NCBI GenBank assembly: GCA_947625775.1
Contig: CANQPM010000006.1
Span: forward strand, 1-64,000
DNA: 64,000 nucleotides
Source of the DNA: an uncultured Lachnospiraceae bacterium
Lineage (GTDB): Bacteria; Bacillota; Clostridia; Lachnospirales; Lachnospiraceae
Direction of reading: 5' to 3'
Below, in pieces: positions 25,101-34,005 of this stretch. The position numbers and the translations under genes are program-made. Below the pieces are notes generated by a model. That model had not been told where the DNA came from, did no database searches, and saw only the letters and a list, made by a program, of their open reading frames with translations. Numbering within the stretch: the first letter of the stretch is position 1; every line of letters starts with the position of its first letter.

Positions 25101-27692
25101 TTGAAGTCGGTTTTGAATATAATAAGAGAAGGATTATTATATATATATTGTGATGAAAAGCATGTCAGAAGAAATACAGGCATACAAATATTTTTTGTTA
25201 CGCTTGCTTTTATTGTAATTTTGGGTTATCCTGTAAAAATGCAGAAGGAGTATTTTTATTCAAAGCAGAAAGCATTTGACATAACGCCGCATATGGACTT
25301 TATGGGCGAACCGTTTGGCAGTACAGACAAGAAACTGCAGAAGGTTTATTTTTCACACGACCATATTTACCAGATAAAGCTGTATATGAACTGCGTCACA
25401 TATGAGTATGCGCGCAGTGAGGAGGTAATATTCGGGCTTTATGATGAAAATTTTTCCTGCATCTATACAGAAAAATGCGATACGGATATGATAGAGGATG
25501 CAGGATATCTTATAGCCTCACCTGATTTGGACGTGCTGACGGATAGGGCATACTATTATGAAATGCTGGTGCCCGAGGAGATTAGGGCGCAGCTTTTCCT
25601 TCCGACGGCATCAAGAAACGCGCTGGCGCAGGAGGAAAACAGCTCGCTTTTTATTGACGGAATTGTAAATGATGAGCTGTGCTTAGTGGCTGATTTCAGC
25701 TATTCAAGAGTCCGCTCCGTATATGAGATTGCTATGCGGTGCATGGCTGCTGTTGCGGCAGTCATTGCGGCATATATTTTTACAATGTGTTTTATTGTCA
25801 TATATGACAGCCGCCTGTCAGAATATGATTTTAAGATAAAAAAATACTTTAGGTATGCTGCAAGCGCGGTTATCTGCATGGCGGCGATTTTTGCGTTTGT
25901 TTATTTGGTGGCGCTTAACAAGTTTGGAGGCTCGCGGCTTTTGCGTTTGTTTTTTGCCGTAGCGGTTCTGGCTGGAGGCTTATGGCTGCTGGCGCTGGTG
26001 TGGCTGCCTTATCTCTGCCCTAAAGAAAAAAAAGCTTCAAGTCTTGGCGCAGGAATGCAGATATCGCTTATCTGGAGAAATTATATTCAGACAGTCAGCT
26101 TTGCGCTGCTGTTTTACGCATTATGCCAATATGTAAATGCTGACAGGGAGCTTTACCATATAGTAAATACGAGATGGGCGTTGATTTTTATGGCAATTGC
26201 CCTGCTTATGATGTATAATGAAAAGCAGTTTCTGAATATCTTAAGTTTTATATGGCTTGGCATATCAATTGTATGCTCCTGCTTTTATTGCGGGCGTGCG
26301 GGCTTGGAGGAAAATGGGCTTCTTGTGGCAAAACTGACCTGCGGTGTGGTAATTGCATGGGGGCTTTTGCTGATAAACATTTTATTGCAGCTAAAGCCAA
26401 GGCTCATTGTGGAGGCGCTTAGGAAAATAAAACTGTGGCAGCTTGCATATGGCGCTTTGTGGATAGCGTTTGCTGTGCTGATGTATATTTACAGGTTTGA
26501 AAAGACATGGATATTTACTGCAGTATTGCCGTTTGCGGCGGTGCTTTTTATGCGCTTTGATGAAGATAAACGCAACCGTTTTATCAGAAACTTTACAGAT
26601 GGCATACTCTTAAATTTTGGCTTAGTCACGTTTTTTTGTCTTATGCACAGACCATATCATTATTGGATGTTGATCAGATACGGCGGAATGTTCCATACGG
26701 TAGCATGTACGGGAATGTATCTTTCTGTGGTGCTTGGGGCGGCTATTGCCAGATTATATGGGAAATTATGGGAAAATAAAGGAAGAATCGTCTGCTGCTG
26801 CAATGAATTTTTGCTGACGGCAGTTGTAATTGGCTACATTATACTTACAATGTCAAGGACGGCGTTTTTGACATCAGCTGTGACAATCGCACTAGTCATG
26901 ATAATTACTGCCTTTACATATAAAAAGAAATTAAAAAAAACGCTGCTGGAGGCTGGAATAATCCTTGTTTCTTCAATGCTGTGCTTTCCTCTGGTGTTTT
27001 CGGCGGTGAGAATTATTCCGTCTGTCGTGGCAGATCCGGTAACATATGATCTTGAGCGCTATGACAACCGCACTACGATAGGTTTCTGGGATCCTATGGA
27101 TTCGGATAAATATATGACTGTTGAGCGGTTTTTTGATTTGCTTTTGGGAAGATTTGGACATGCGCAGGCAGCTGAAGGCAGCGAAGCATCAAATATTAAT
27201 ATCGTCGGCTGCTCAGACTTAATTGCTTATGAGGGAAAGTATTTTAAGGATTTAGGCATACTATATTTTGATGACAGTGACAGTTTGGCTGCTGATTCAA
27301 ATACTGACAGGGATGAGGGCGATATATCAAACGGGCGTTTTGCAATATTTAAGGATTATTTTTCAGAGCTTGCCCTGCGGGGGCATCCTAATATGTCACC
27401 AACAGATGAAGAAGGAAATACAAAATATGGCCATGCGCATAATTCATATTTGCAGGTCGCGTATGATTTTGGCATTATGGCAGGATGCATATTTATAATT
27501 ATATGTATATTTACCCTGCTGCTGTCAGTCAGGCTTGTATATGTGAAGGGCAGGGAATATCCGACATATATTACGCCGATTGCCCTTGTTGCCGTATTTG
27601 GCTTTATAAGTCTTACAGAGTGGGCGTTTCACCCATGCATACCGGCGGGGTTCTGCTTTCTTATGATGCAGCCGCTTCTTATGTGCAAATGA
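25101..27692 (+). CDS. O-antigen ligase/polymerase-like membrane protein
   Basis: An 863-residue polytopic protein. The C-terminal third carries the ligase-family signature: NGRFAIFKDYFSEL (near 746) and then HAHNSYLQVAYDFGIMAG with His778 and His780 in the large outer loop. WaaL and Wzy enzymes use this loop to transfer or polymerise lipid-linked glycan. The N-terminal 210 residues form an extracellular domain between two helices (about 28-45 and 205-235) and are not part of the usual ligase, making the protein about twice normal length. The start is TTG 25101 behind TAGGA. It could be a ligase to a cell-wall or protein acceptor or a polymerase; sequence cannot decide. Confidence 0.7.
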   Translation: MKSVLNIIREGLLYIYCDEKHVRRNTGIQIFFVTLAFIVILGYPVKMQKEYFYSKQKAFDITPHMDFMGEPFGSTDKKLQKVYFSHDHIYQIKLYMNCVTYEYARSEEVIFGLYDENFSCIYTEKCDTDMIEDAGYLIASPDLDVLTDRAYYYEMLVPEEIRAQLFLPTASRNALAQEENSSLFIDGIVNDELCLVADFSYSRVRSVYEIAMRCMAAVAAVIAAYIFTMCFIVIYDSRLSEYDFKIKKYFRYAASAVICMAAIFAFVYLVALNKFGGSRLLRLFFAVAVLAGGLWLLALVWLPYLCPKEKKASSLGAGMQISLIWRNYIQTVSFALLFYALCQYVNADRELYHIVNTRWALIFMAIALLMMYNEKQFLNILSFIWLGISIVCSCFYCGRAGLEENGLLVAKLTCGVVIAWGLLLINILLQLKPRLIVEALRKIKLWQLAYGALWIAFAVLMYIYRFEKTWIFTAVLPFAAVLFMRFDEDKRNRFIRNFTDGILLNFGLVTFFCLMHRPYHYWMLIRYGGMFHTVACTGMYLSVVLGAAIARLYGKLWENKGRIVCCCNEFLLTAVVIGYIILTMSRTAFLTSAVTIALVMIITAFTYKKKLKKTLLEAGIILVSSMLCFPLVFSAVRIIPSVVADPVTYDLERYDNRTTIGFWDPMDSDKYMTVERFFDLLLGRFGHAQAAEGSEASNINIVGCSDLIAYEGKYFKDLGILYFDDSDSLAADSNTDRDEGDISNGRFAIFKDYFSELALRGHPNMSPTDEEGNTKYGHAHNSYLQVAYDFGIMAGCIFIIICIFTLLLSVRLVYVKGREYPTYITPIALVAVFGFISLTEWAFHPCIPAGFCFLMMQPLLMCK

Positions 27693-27710
27693 ATTTAGAG
27701 AGGCGAGGAT

Positions 27711-29567
27711 ATGAATACACAGCTTTTACACAGAAGGATTGTGCTTGTGCTGTTTGACATAATGGCAGTGTGCGTGTCAAGCATTATGCCTTTGTGGATT
27801 AGGTTTGAGTTAAGCTACAAGGACATTCCAAGTGAATTTTTAAGCTCTGCCTGGAAATTTATGTTTATAAATATAGCGATAGCGCTTATAGTGTTTTATT
27901 TATTCAGGCTTTATCACAGCCTATGGGAGTTTGCAGGGACAGCGGAGGCGCAGAATATTATAGCAGCCTGTTTTCTGTGCACAATTTTGAATTTCTGCGG
28001 CATGCAGCTGTTAAAATATCCTATTCCAAGAAGCTATTATTTTATGTATGCGCTTATACTTACCTGCATTATTACCATAAGCCGATTTTCATATAGGATA
28101 ATACGGAGCGCAAAGCATAAAAGGCAGAACAAAAAGAACGGCACAAGGGTAATGATAATCGGCGCGGGCGATGCAGGCAACACGGTAATAAAGGAGATTA
28201 CAAACAGCAATTACAGCACTATGACAATAAAGTGCATAATAGACGACAATTCAAATAAATGGGGCAGATTTATACAGGGCATAAAAATCGTGGGCGGCAG
28301 GGATAAGATTGTGGAGTGTGCGGCGTTTTACGGCATTGACGAGATTATCATAGCCATACCTTCGGCAAACCGCGCCACAATGAAGGCGCTCGTGGAAATA
28401 TGCAAGGAAACAAGCTGTAAGCTGCGTACTTTGCCCGGCATATACCAGCTTGTAAACGGCGAGGTGAGCGTGAGCAAGCTCCGCAATGTTGATGTCGAGG
28501 ATCTGCTTGGCAGGGATCCAATAAAGGTTGATTTGGAGTCGATTTTAAATTACGTCAGGGACAAGACAGTGCTTGTCACGGGCGGCGGCGGCTCGATTGG
28601 CAGTGAGCTTTGCAGGCAGATAGCGGGGCATCAGCCCAGACGCCTTATTATAGTCGATATTTATGAAAATAATGCATATGAGATACAGCAGGAGATAAAG
28701 CATAAATTTCCGTACCTTGACATGGTGGTGCTGATAGCCTCTGTGCGCAATACAAAGCGCATGAATACAATTATGGGAAAGTATCACCCCGACATAGTTT
28801 ACCATGCGGCGGCCCACAAGCATGTGCCGCTTATGGAGGTAAGCCCCAATGAGGCAATCAAAAACAACGTATTTGGCACCTGGAAGACGGCTCAGGCAGC
28901 AGTGCAGAACGGCGTGAAGAAATTTGTGCTCATTTCCACGGACAAGGCGGTAAACCCTACTAATATAATGGGGGCGAGCAAGCGCATATGCGAGATGATA
29001 ATACAGACATACAACAGGCATTACGATACAGAGTTTGTGGCAGTGCGTTTTGGTAACGTGCTGGGCAGCAACGGCAGCGTCATACCGCTGTTTAAAAAGC
29101 AGATAGCGGCGGGCGGGCCTGTGACGGTGACGCATCCCGATATCATAAGGTATTTTATGACTATCCCAGAGGCGGTGTCGCTTGTGCTACAGGCGGGCGT
29201 ATATGCCAAGGGCGGCGAGATATTTGTGCTTGATATGGGAGAGCCTGTCAAAATACTTGACCTTGCCAAAAACCTGATACGCCTTTCGGGCTATAAGGTG
29301 GACGAGGACATAAAGATTGAATTTACGGGACTGAGGCCTGGCGAAAAGCTTTACGAGGAGCTTCTGATGAATGAGGAGGGGCTCACCGACACGGAGAATA
29401 AGCTTATACACATAGGAAAGCCGATAGAATTTGACGAATCTAAATTTTATGTGCAGCTCGACAACCTGAAACGCGCAGTGGAGGCGGAGTGCGAGGATGT
29501 GCGGCCGCTCATACAGGAGATTGTGCCGACGTATGTGCCTAAGCATGACGAATACAACAAGCAGTGA
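27711..29567 (+). CDS. pglF: PglF/WbpM-type membrane UDP-GlcNAc 4,6-dehydratase
   Basis: A 618-residue protein: four membrane helices (first 125 residues), a CoA-binding-like Rossmann region (IIGAGDAGNTV near 148-158), then the SDR domain with TGGGGSIGSELC near 288-299. The catalytic region is ISTDKAVNPTNIMGASKR, with Met where PseB has Tyr, as in WbpM and PglF (the SMK class). It converts UDP-GlcNAc to UDP-4-keto-6-deoxy-GlcNAc, the first step to bacillosamine, and can also feed FucNAc-type sugars. PglE and PglC follow directly, supporting bacillosamine. ATG 27711 has GGCGAGG just upstream. Confidence 0.88.
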   Translation: MNTQLLHRRIVLVLFDIMAVCVSSIMPLWIRFELSYKDIPSEFLSSAWKFMFINIAIALIVFYLFRLYHSLWEFAGTAEAQNIIAACFLCTILNFCGMQLLKYPIPRSYYFMYALILTCIITISRFSYRIIRSAKHKRQNKKNGTRVMIIGAGDAGNTVIKEITNSNYSTMTIKCIIDDNSNKWGRFIQGIKIVGGRDKIVECAAFYGIDEIIIAIPSANRATMKALVEICKETSCKLRTLPGIYQLVNGEVSVSKLRNVDVEDLLGRDPIKVDLESILNYVRDKTVLVTGGGGSIGSELCRQIAGHQPRRLIIVDIYENNAYEIQQEIKHKFPYLDMVVLIASVRNTKRMNTIMGKYHPDIVYHAAAHKHVPLMEVSPNEAIKNNVFGTWKTAQAAVQNGVKKFVLISTDKAVNPTNIMGASKRICEMIIQTYNRHYDTEFVAVRFGNVLGSNGSVIPLFKKQIAAGGPVTVTHPDIIRYFMTIPEAVSLVLQAGVYAKGGEIFVLDMGEPVKILDLAKNLIRLSGYKVDEDIKIEFTGLRPGEKLYEELLMNEEGLTDTENKLIHIGKPIEFDESKFYVQLDNLKRAVEAECEDVRPLIQEIVPTYVPKHDEYNKQ

Positions 29568-29578
29568 GGAGGATTATC

Positions 29579-30715
29579 ATGTCAGAGAAAAAGAAAATAT
29601 ATTTATCATCACCTACGATGCATGGAGATGAGCAGCGCTTTGTAAATGAGGCGTTTGAGACAAACTGGGTAGCGCCGCTAGGACCTAATGTAAATAATCT
29701 TGAGACAGAGATGGCGGAATATACGGGCTGTGGCTATGCGGCGGCGCTTAGCGCGGGTACGGCGGCAATTCATCTGGGATTAAAGCTTTTAGGAGTAGGG
29801 CAGGGGGATATTGTATTTGTTTCGGCGCTTACCTTTTCCGCAAGCTGCAATCCGATTGTGTATGAGAAGGCGACGCCTGTGTTTATAGATTCTGAGCCTG
29901 ACACATGGAATATGTCGCCTAAGGCGCTTGAAAAGGCATTTGAAAAATATCCTAATCCTAAGGCTGTGATAATAGTGCATTTATATGGCACTCCTGCGAA
30001 GCTTGATGAGTTGATGGATATTTGCGACAGGCATAATGTGCCTGTGCTGGAGGATGCGGCGGAGTCGCTTTCATCAACTTACAAAGGCAGGCATACGGGT
30101 ACTTTTGGGCGAATTGGAATATATTCGTTTAATGGAAATAAAATAATTACTACGTCTGGCGGCGGTATGCTTGTTTCAAAGGAGGAGGAGCTTGTTAAGG
30201 AGGCGCGCAAGCTGGCGACGCAGGCGAGGGATGCGGCGAGGCATTACCAGCATTCGGAGATTGGGTATAATTACAGGATGAGCAATATTGATGCGGGGAT
30301 AGGTAGGGGGCAGCTGCTTCATTTGGAGGAGCATAAGGCGCTTAAAAAGAAGATTTATAAGCGGTATGGGGAGGCTTTTGGGGATATTGAAGGGATATCG
30401 ATGAATCCGATGAATCCTAAGGGGGATGCGAATAATTGGCTTTCGTGCATTACCTTGAAGGAAGGGTGCGGGGTGGTGCCGTATGATGTTATGGATGCGC
30501 TGGAGGCGGAGAATATTGAGACGCGGCCGATTTGGAAGCCGATGCAGCTGCAGCCTGTGTTCGAAGGATGTGACTTTGTCGGCCATAACGATGGCGGCTT
30601 AAGCGTCAGCGAGGATATCTTTAATAGGGGGGTTTGTTTGCCTAGTGATATAAAGAATAGTGATGAGGATATGGAGAGAATAATAGGTGTTGTAAGAGCA
30701 CTTTTTAATAAGTAG
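29579..30715 (+). CDS. pglE: PglE-like aminotransferase, UDP-4-amino-4,6-dideoxy-GlcNAc synthase
   Basis: A 378-residue DegT-family PLP enzyme. YLSSPTMHGDEQRFVNEAF and NWVAPLGPNVN at the N-terminus are the PglE/WeeJ pattern; the PLP lysine is Lys188 in SFNGNKIITTSGGG. It aminates the PglF product at C4 to give the bacillosamine precursor. ATG 29579 follows AGGAGG at 29567-29572, 6 nt away; the GTG at 29564 is inside the pglF stop and less likely. The 3' end of the gene (from about 30190) is markedly richer in GAG/GCG codons and in G-runs than the 5' half, but the protein is intact. Confidence 0.85.
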   Translation: MSEKKKIYLSSPTMHGDEQRFVNEAFETNWVAPLGPNVNNLETEMAEYTGCGYAAALSAGTAAIHLGLKLLGVGQGDIVFVSALTFSASCNPIVYEKATPVFIDSEPDTWNMSPKALEKAFEKYPNPKAVIIVHLYGTPAKLDELMDICDRHNVPVLEDAAESLSSTYKGRHTGTFGRIGIYSFNGNKIITTSGGGMLVSKEEELVKEARKLATQARDAARHYQHSEIGYNYRMSNIDAGIGRGQLLHLEEHKALKKKIYKRYGEAFGDIEGISMNPMNPKGDANNWLSCITLKEGCGVVPYDVMDALEAENIETRPIWKPMQLQPVFEGCDFVGHNDGGLSVSEDIFNRGVCLPSDIKNSDEDMERIIGVVRALFNK

Positions 30716-30736
30716 CTAAAGGGTTGGTGAAGGGGT

Positions 30737-30834
30737 TTCTAAGGCGACCGAATTTGTGTGAAATATACAAAAACGCGACTAGGTGCTTCGCAAATCGTCG
30801 CTTATTTTGTATATTTCACCCAAATTCTACGTTG
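30737..30834 (+). repeat. palindromic element, copy B
   Basis: Arms 30751-30772 and 30805-30826 are 22 nt and match at 21 positions. An inner GCGAC / GTCGC pair lies between. Conserved flanks are TTCTAAGG (30737-30744) on the left and CTACGTTG (30827-30834) on the right. It lies in the 468-nt gap between pglE and pglC, which holds no gene. Confidence 0.8.
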
Positions 30835-30873
30835 CTGGAAGGGGCTAAAAATGATGTGGTGGTTGCATAGGTT

Positions 30874-30973
30874 TTCTAAGGAGTCCGAATTTAGTCAAAA
30901 TATATAAAATCGCGACTTGGTGCGCGATGCGAAACGTCGCTGATTTTATATATTTTGACTAAATTCTACGTTG
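30874..30973 (+). repeat. palindromic element, copy C
   Basis: Arms 30887-30911 and 30942-30966 are a perfect 25-nt inverted repeat around a 30-nt centre with GCGAC (30912-30916) and GTCGC (30936-30940). The flanks TTCTAAGG (30874-30881) and CTACGTTG (30966-30973) are the same as in copy B, 137-139 nt away. The arm sequence differs from B at several places yet stays self-complementary. Confidence 0.85.
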
Positions 30974-31140
30974 TGAAATGAAATCTTTGACGTTGTAGAG
31001 TGAAAACTTGATGTTGTGAAATGAAATTCTTGACGTTGTGGGGTGAAACTTTGATGTTGTGAAATGGAATCCTTGATGTTGTGAAATGAAATTCTTGACG
31101 TTGTGGGGTAAAAGCTTGATGTTGTGAAATGAAATTTTGG
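30968..31140 (+). repeat. eight-unit tandem array of 21/22-nt repeats
   Basis: Units start at 30968, 30990, 31011, 31033, 31054, 31076, 31098 and 31119 with lengths 22, 21, 22, 21, 22, 22, 21, 22. The 22-nt type has the core GTTGTGAAATGAAAT; the 21-nt type has GTTGTGGGGT or GTTGTAGAGT. The first unit begins within the right flank (ACGTTG) of palindrome copy C, so the array seems to have grown from that flank. No start codon with ribosome site and long frame is present. It ends about 45 nt before pglC. Confidence 0.85.
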
Positions 31141-31183
31141 AATGTATGGTAATTGGGTATTGGAGTTGTTAATGAGGTAAATT

Positions 31184-31810
31184 ATGTATCAAAGGTACAT
31201 TAAACGTTTGCTTGACATTTTAATATCGCTTTGTGCGTTGATAGTGTTAAGTCCAATATTGCTGGTGGTGGCTGTGTTGGTGCGGATAAAGCTGGGGAGT
31301 CCTGTGATTTTTCATCAGGAGAGGCCAGGGTATCATGAAAAGATATTTAACTTGTGCAAATTTCGTTCAATGACTGATGAGCGCGGCGAGAATGGTGAGT
31401 TTTTGCCTGATGAGGTCAGGCTTACTAAGTTTGGGAAGGCGTTGAGGGCGACTAGTTTGGATGAGCTGCCTGAGCTTTGGAACATATTGAAGGGGGATAT
31501 GAGCCTTATTGGGCCGCGGCCGTTGTTGGTAAAGTATTTACCGCTGTATAATGATTTTCAAAGGCAGAGGCACAATGTAAAGCCCGGGCTTACAGGCTGG
31601 GCGCAGGTAAATGGGAGAAATGCTATAAGCTGGGGGCAGCGTTTTGAATTGGATGTTTATTATGTAAACAACATTTCATTTTTGCTTGATTTGAAAATTT
31701 TATTTCAGACGGTGGCAGTGGTATTTCGCCACAGTGGCATAAACAGTGCGACAGATGCTACAATGGAGGCGTTTAAGGGTACTCCTTCGGACAGCGCAGC
31801 AAAACATTAG
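31184..31810 (+). CDS. pglC: PglC-like monotopic phosphoglycosyltransferase
   Basis: A 208-residue enzyme of the bacterial sugar-transferase family: re-entrant N-terminal helix (about residues 10-36), KFRSMTDERG (59-68), and SLDELPELWN (91-100) with the catalytic pair D93/E94, the same numbering as Campylobacter PglC, then GDMSLIGPRPL. It transfers a sugar phosphate, by context a bacillosamine derivative, from UDP to undecaprenyl phosphate, starting glycan assembly at the membrane. It lacks the fused acetyltransferase or ATP-grasp domain of Neisseria PglB and PglB2, but a separate ATP-grasp gene follows. ATG 31184 has GAGG upstream. Confidence 0.87.
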   Translation: MYQRYIKRLLDILISLCALIVLSPILLVVAVLVRIKLGSPVIFHQERPGYHEKIFNLCKFRSMTDERGENGEFLPDEVRLTKFGKALRATSLDELPELWNILKGDMSLIGPRPLLVKYLPLYNDFQRQRHNVKPGLTGWAQVNGRNAISWGQRFELDVYYVNNISFLLDLKILFQTVAVVFRHSGINSATDATMEAFKGTPSDSAAKH

Positions 31811-31859
31811 GAAGCTCTGAGGAGGTAAAAGACGTGCGGGGTAGATTATGGAGGTTAGC

Positions 31860-32855
31860 ATGAATATTTTATTTTGCAGTGTGGGCAGAAGATGTGAGCT
31901 TTTAAAGGATTTCCGCAGGACGCTTGGCGATAAGGCAAGGCTGGTTGTGACAGACAACAGCTTATATGCGCCTGCGCTTGAATTTGCGGATATAAGCTAT
32001 AAGGTGCCTCTTATAAATGATGAAGCATATATACCTATGATTTTGGATATTTGCCGCAGGGAAAACATAAATGCGGTCACGACGCTGATAGATCCGGAAA
32101 TAGCAATACTTGCAGAGCACAGGGAAAAATTTGAACAGCTTGGCGTCACGGTGCTTGCGCCTTATCTGGAAACAGCAAGGCTTTGCTTTGACAAATATGA
32201 AATGTATAAGCATCTTGTCAAAAACAATATACCCACAATAAAAACCTTTGGCTCATATGATGAGTTTAAAGCCGCATATGACGATGGCGTAATATCTCTG
32301 CCGGTATTCGTAAAACCGCGTACAGGCAGCGGCAGCGTAGGGGCAAGGCGCATAGATGGTCTTGAGCTTTTGAAGGACGTTACATCACAGGATTCATCCC
32401 TTATTATTCAGGAGCTTATGACGGGTGAGGATATGGATGCCGACATATATGTAGATACTGTAAGCCATAAGCCGATTGCAATATTTTCAAAGAAGAAAAT
32501 TTCCACGACAATAGGCGGGGCAAACAAGACAATTTCTTTTAAGGACGAAAAGCTTTTTGAATTTGTGAAGAAGGCGCTGCAAACGCTCAGGTTTAACGGT
32601 CCGCTCGATATGGATTTGTTTTATCAGGACGGACAATATTATCTGTCTGAGATAAATCCGCGATTTGGCGGCGCATATCTTCATGCATACGGAGCAGGAG
32701 TTGATTTCCCTGAGTTTATTTACAACAATGTCCATAATAAAGCAGAGAACAGGGAATGTATCGGCTCATATGAGGAAGAAGTGGTAATGATGATGTATGA
32801 CAGTGTCGTCATCAGTAAGCTTAATGATATAAAAAGCAGTGTGAAAAGCATATGA
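31860..32855 (+). CDS. ATP-grasp ligase of the carbamoyl-phosphate-synthase-like type
   Basis: A 331-residue ATP-grasp protein. It starts MNILFCSVGRRCELLK, the usual beginning of this sugar-cluster family, with a FVKPRTGSGSVGARR ATP-binding loop near 151-165, the IIQELMTGEDMDADI strand near 182-196 and metal-binding DMDLFYQDGQYYLSEINPR near 247-265. ATG 31860 has GGAGG at 31850-31854. Such enzymes form an amide by activating a carboxylate with ATP. Between PglC and a PglA-like GT4, and with no PglD in sight, it may acylate the 4-amino group of the bacillosamine precursor, as the ATP-grasp half of Neisseria PglB2 does with glycerate. It overlaps the next gene by 4 nt. Confidence 0.72.
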   Translation: MNILFCSVGRRCELLKDFRRTLGDKARLVVTDNSLYAPALEFADISYKVPLINDEAYIPMILDICRRENINAVTTLIDPEIAILAEHREKFEQLGVTVLAPYLETARLCFDKYEMYKHLVKNNIPTIKTFGSYDEFKAAYDDGVISLPVFVKPRTGSGSVGARRIDGLELLKDVTSQDSSLIIQELMTGEDMDADIYVDTVSHKPIAIFSKKKISTTIGGANKTISFKDEKLFEFVKKALQTLRFNGPLDMDLFYQDGQYYLSEINPRFGGAYLHAYGAGVDFPEFIYNNVHNKAENRECIGSYEEEVVMMMYDSVVISKLNDIKSSVKSI

Positions 32856-33961
32856 AAATTTTGATACTTACAAATTATGCCAATGGGCTTTATCTTTTTA
32901 GAAAAGAGCTTTTGCTGGCGCTTATGGAGGAGGGGCATGATGTGATTGTGTCCGTTCCGCCTGACGAAAATGTAGACAAGCTGAGAAACCTTAGCTATAA
33001 TGGTAAAAAGGAAGAAATTATAGAAACACCGTTTGAACGCAGAGGGAATAATCCATTCGGGGATTTTAGGCTGTTTATGGCATATATGCGTATTTTAAGG
33101 ACATTTAAGCCTGACAGGGTACTTACTTATACAATAAAGCCCAATATTTACGGAGGGCTTGCCTGCAGCATAAAGGGCGTACCGTACATCTGCAATATCA
33201 CGGGGCTTGGGACGGCAATAGAAAACAGCAGTTTATTGAGCCATGCGCTTCTGCGGCTTTACCGCATATCAATGAAAAAAGCTGTCTGCGTGTTTTTCCA
33301 GAATAAGGGAAACCGTGATTTTATGAACAGGCATCATATTGCTGAAAAGAACAGCCGTCTCCTTCCTGGTTCAGGCGTTAATCTTACGGAGCACCCTTTT
33401 GAAGATTATCCGCCAGAGGACAAGCATATACGTTTTTTGGCAGTCATCCGCATTATGAAGGACAAGGGAATCGATGAGTATCTTGAAGCAGCGCGTATCA
33501 TGTCGGAAAAGCGCAGGGGGCTTAGGTTTTACCTTGTCGGCGAATATGAGGAGGAAACCAGAGCCGCCTATGAGCCGCAGATAGAGGCTCTGCAGGACAA
33601 AAAAATAATAAAATATTTAGGGCATATTGATAATGTCAGTGAGGTAATGGCGAAAAGCCATATTATAGTGCATCCGTCTTATCACGAGGGGCTGTCGAAT
33701 GTTCTTTTGGAGGCGGCAGCGTGCGGCAGGCCTGTGCTTGCAAGCGATGTGAACGGATGTATAGAAACCTTTGCGGAAGGCGAGAGCGGATTTGCGTTTG
33801 AGGCAAAAAGCACTGACGCGCTTGTGAATGCAATGGAGAGAATACTTGCGCTTACGACATCACAGCGAAGGTCAATGGGCATAGCAGGGCGCGCGTGGGT
33901 TGAGGAAAACTTTGACAGAAATATTGTGATAAAGGCGTACAAGGACGAAATTTACCGTTAA
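32852..33961 (+). CDS. PglA-like GT4 glycosyltransferase
   Basis: A 369-residue GT-B retaining enzyme. It has NYANGLYLFRKEL near the N-terminus, YTIKPNIYGGLA (about 91-102), NITGLGTAIE (about 115-124) and the acidic HEGLSNVLLEAAACGRP loop near 276-292. The N-terminal motifs are those of PglA/CapM-type transferases, which add the second sugar (GalNAc in Campylobacter) to undecaprenyl-diphosphate bacillosamine. The overlap with the ATP-grasp gene and the order pglF-E-C-ATP-grasp-pglA support that role. The exact sugar is not known. Confidence 0.75.
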   Translation: MKILILTNYANGLYLFRKELLLALMEEGHDVIVSVPPDENVDKLRNLSYNGKKEEIIETPFERRGNNPFGDFRLFMAYMRILRTFKPDRVLTYTIKPNIYGGLACSIKGVPYICNITGLGTAIENSSLLSHALLRLYRISMKKAVCVFFQNKGNRDFMNRHHIAEKNSRLLPGSGVNLTEHPFEDYPPEDKHIRFLAVIRIMKDKGIDEYLEAARIMSEKRRGLRFYLVGEYEEETRAAYEPQIEALQDKKIIKYLGHIDNVSEVMAKSHIIVHPSYHEGLSNVLLEAAACGRPVLASDVNGCIETFAEGESGFAFEAKSTDALVNAMERILALTTSQRRSMGIAGRAWVEENFDRNIVIKAYKDEIYR

Positions 33962-34005
33962 GTTAAAAAATGCGCACAGAGCGCTTTAGATATGGAGGAA
34001 AAGAA

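Noticed and set aside
30968-31140. CRISPR-like array
   Set aside because: The repeats abut with no unique spacers, units are 21-22 nt, and no cas genes are near.
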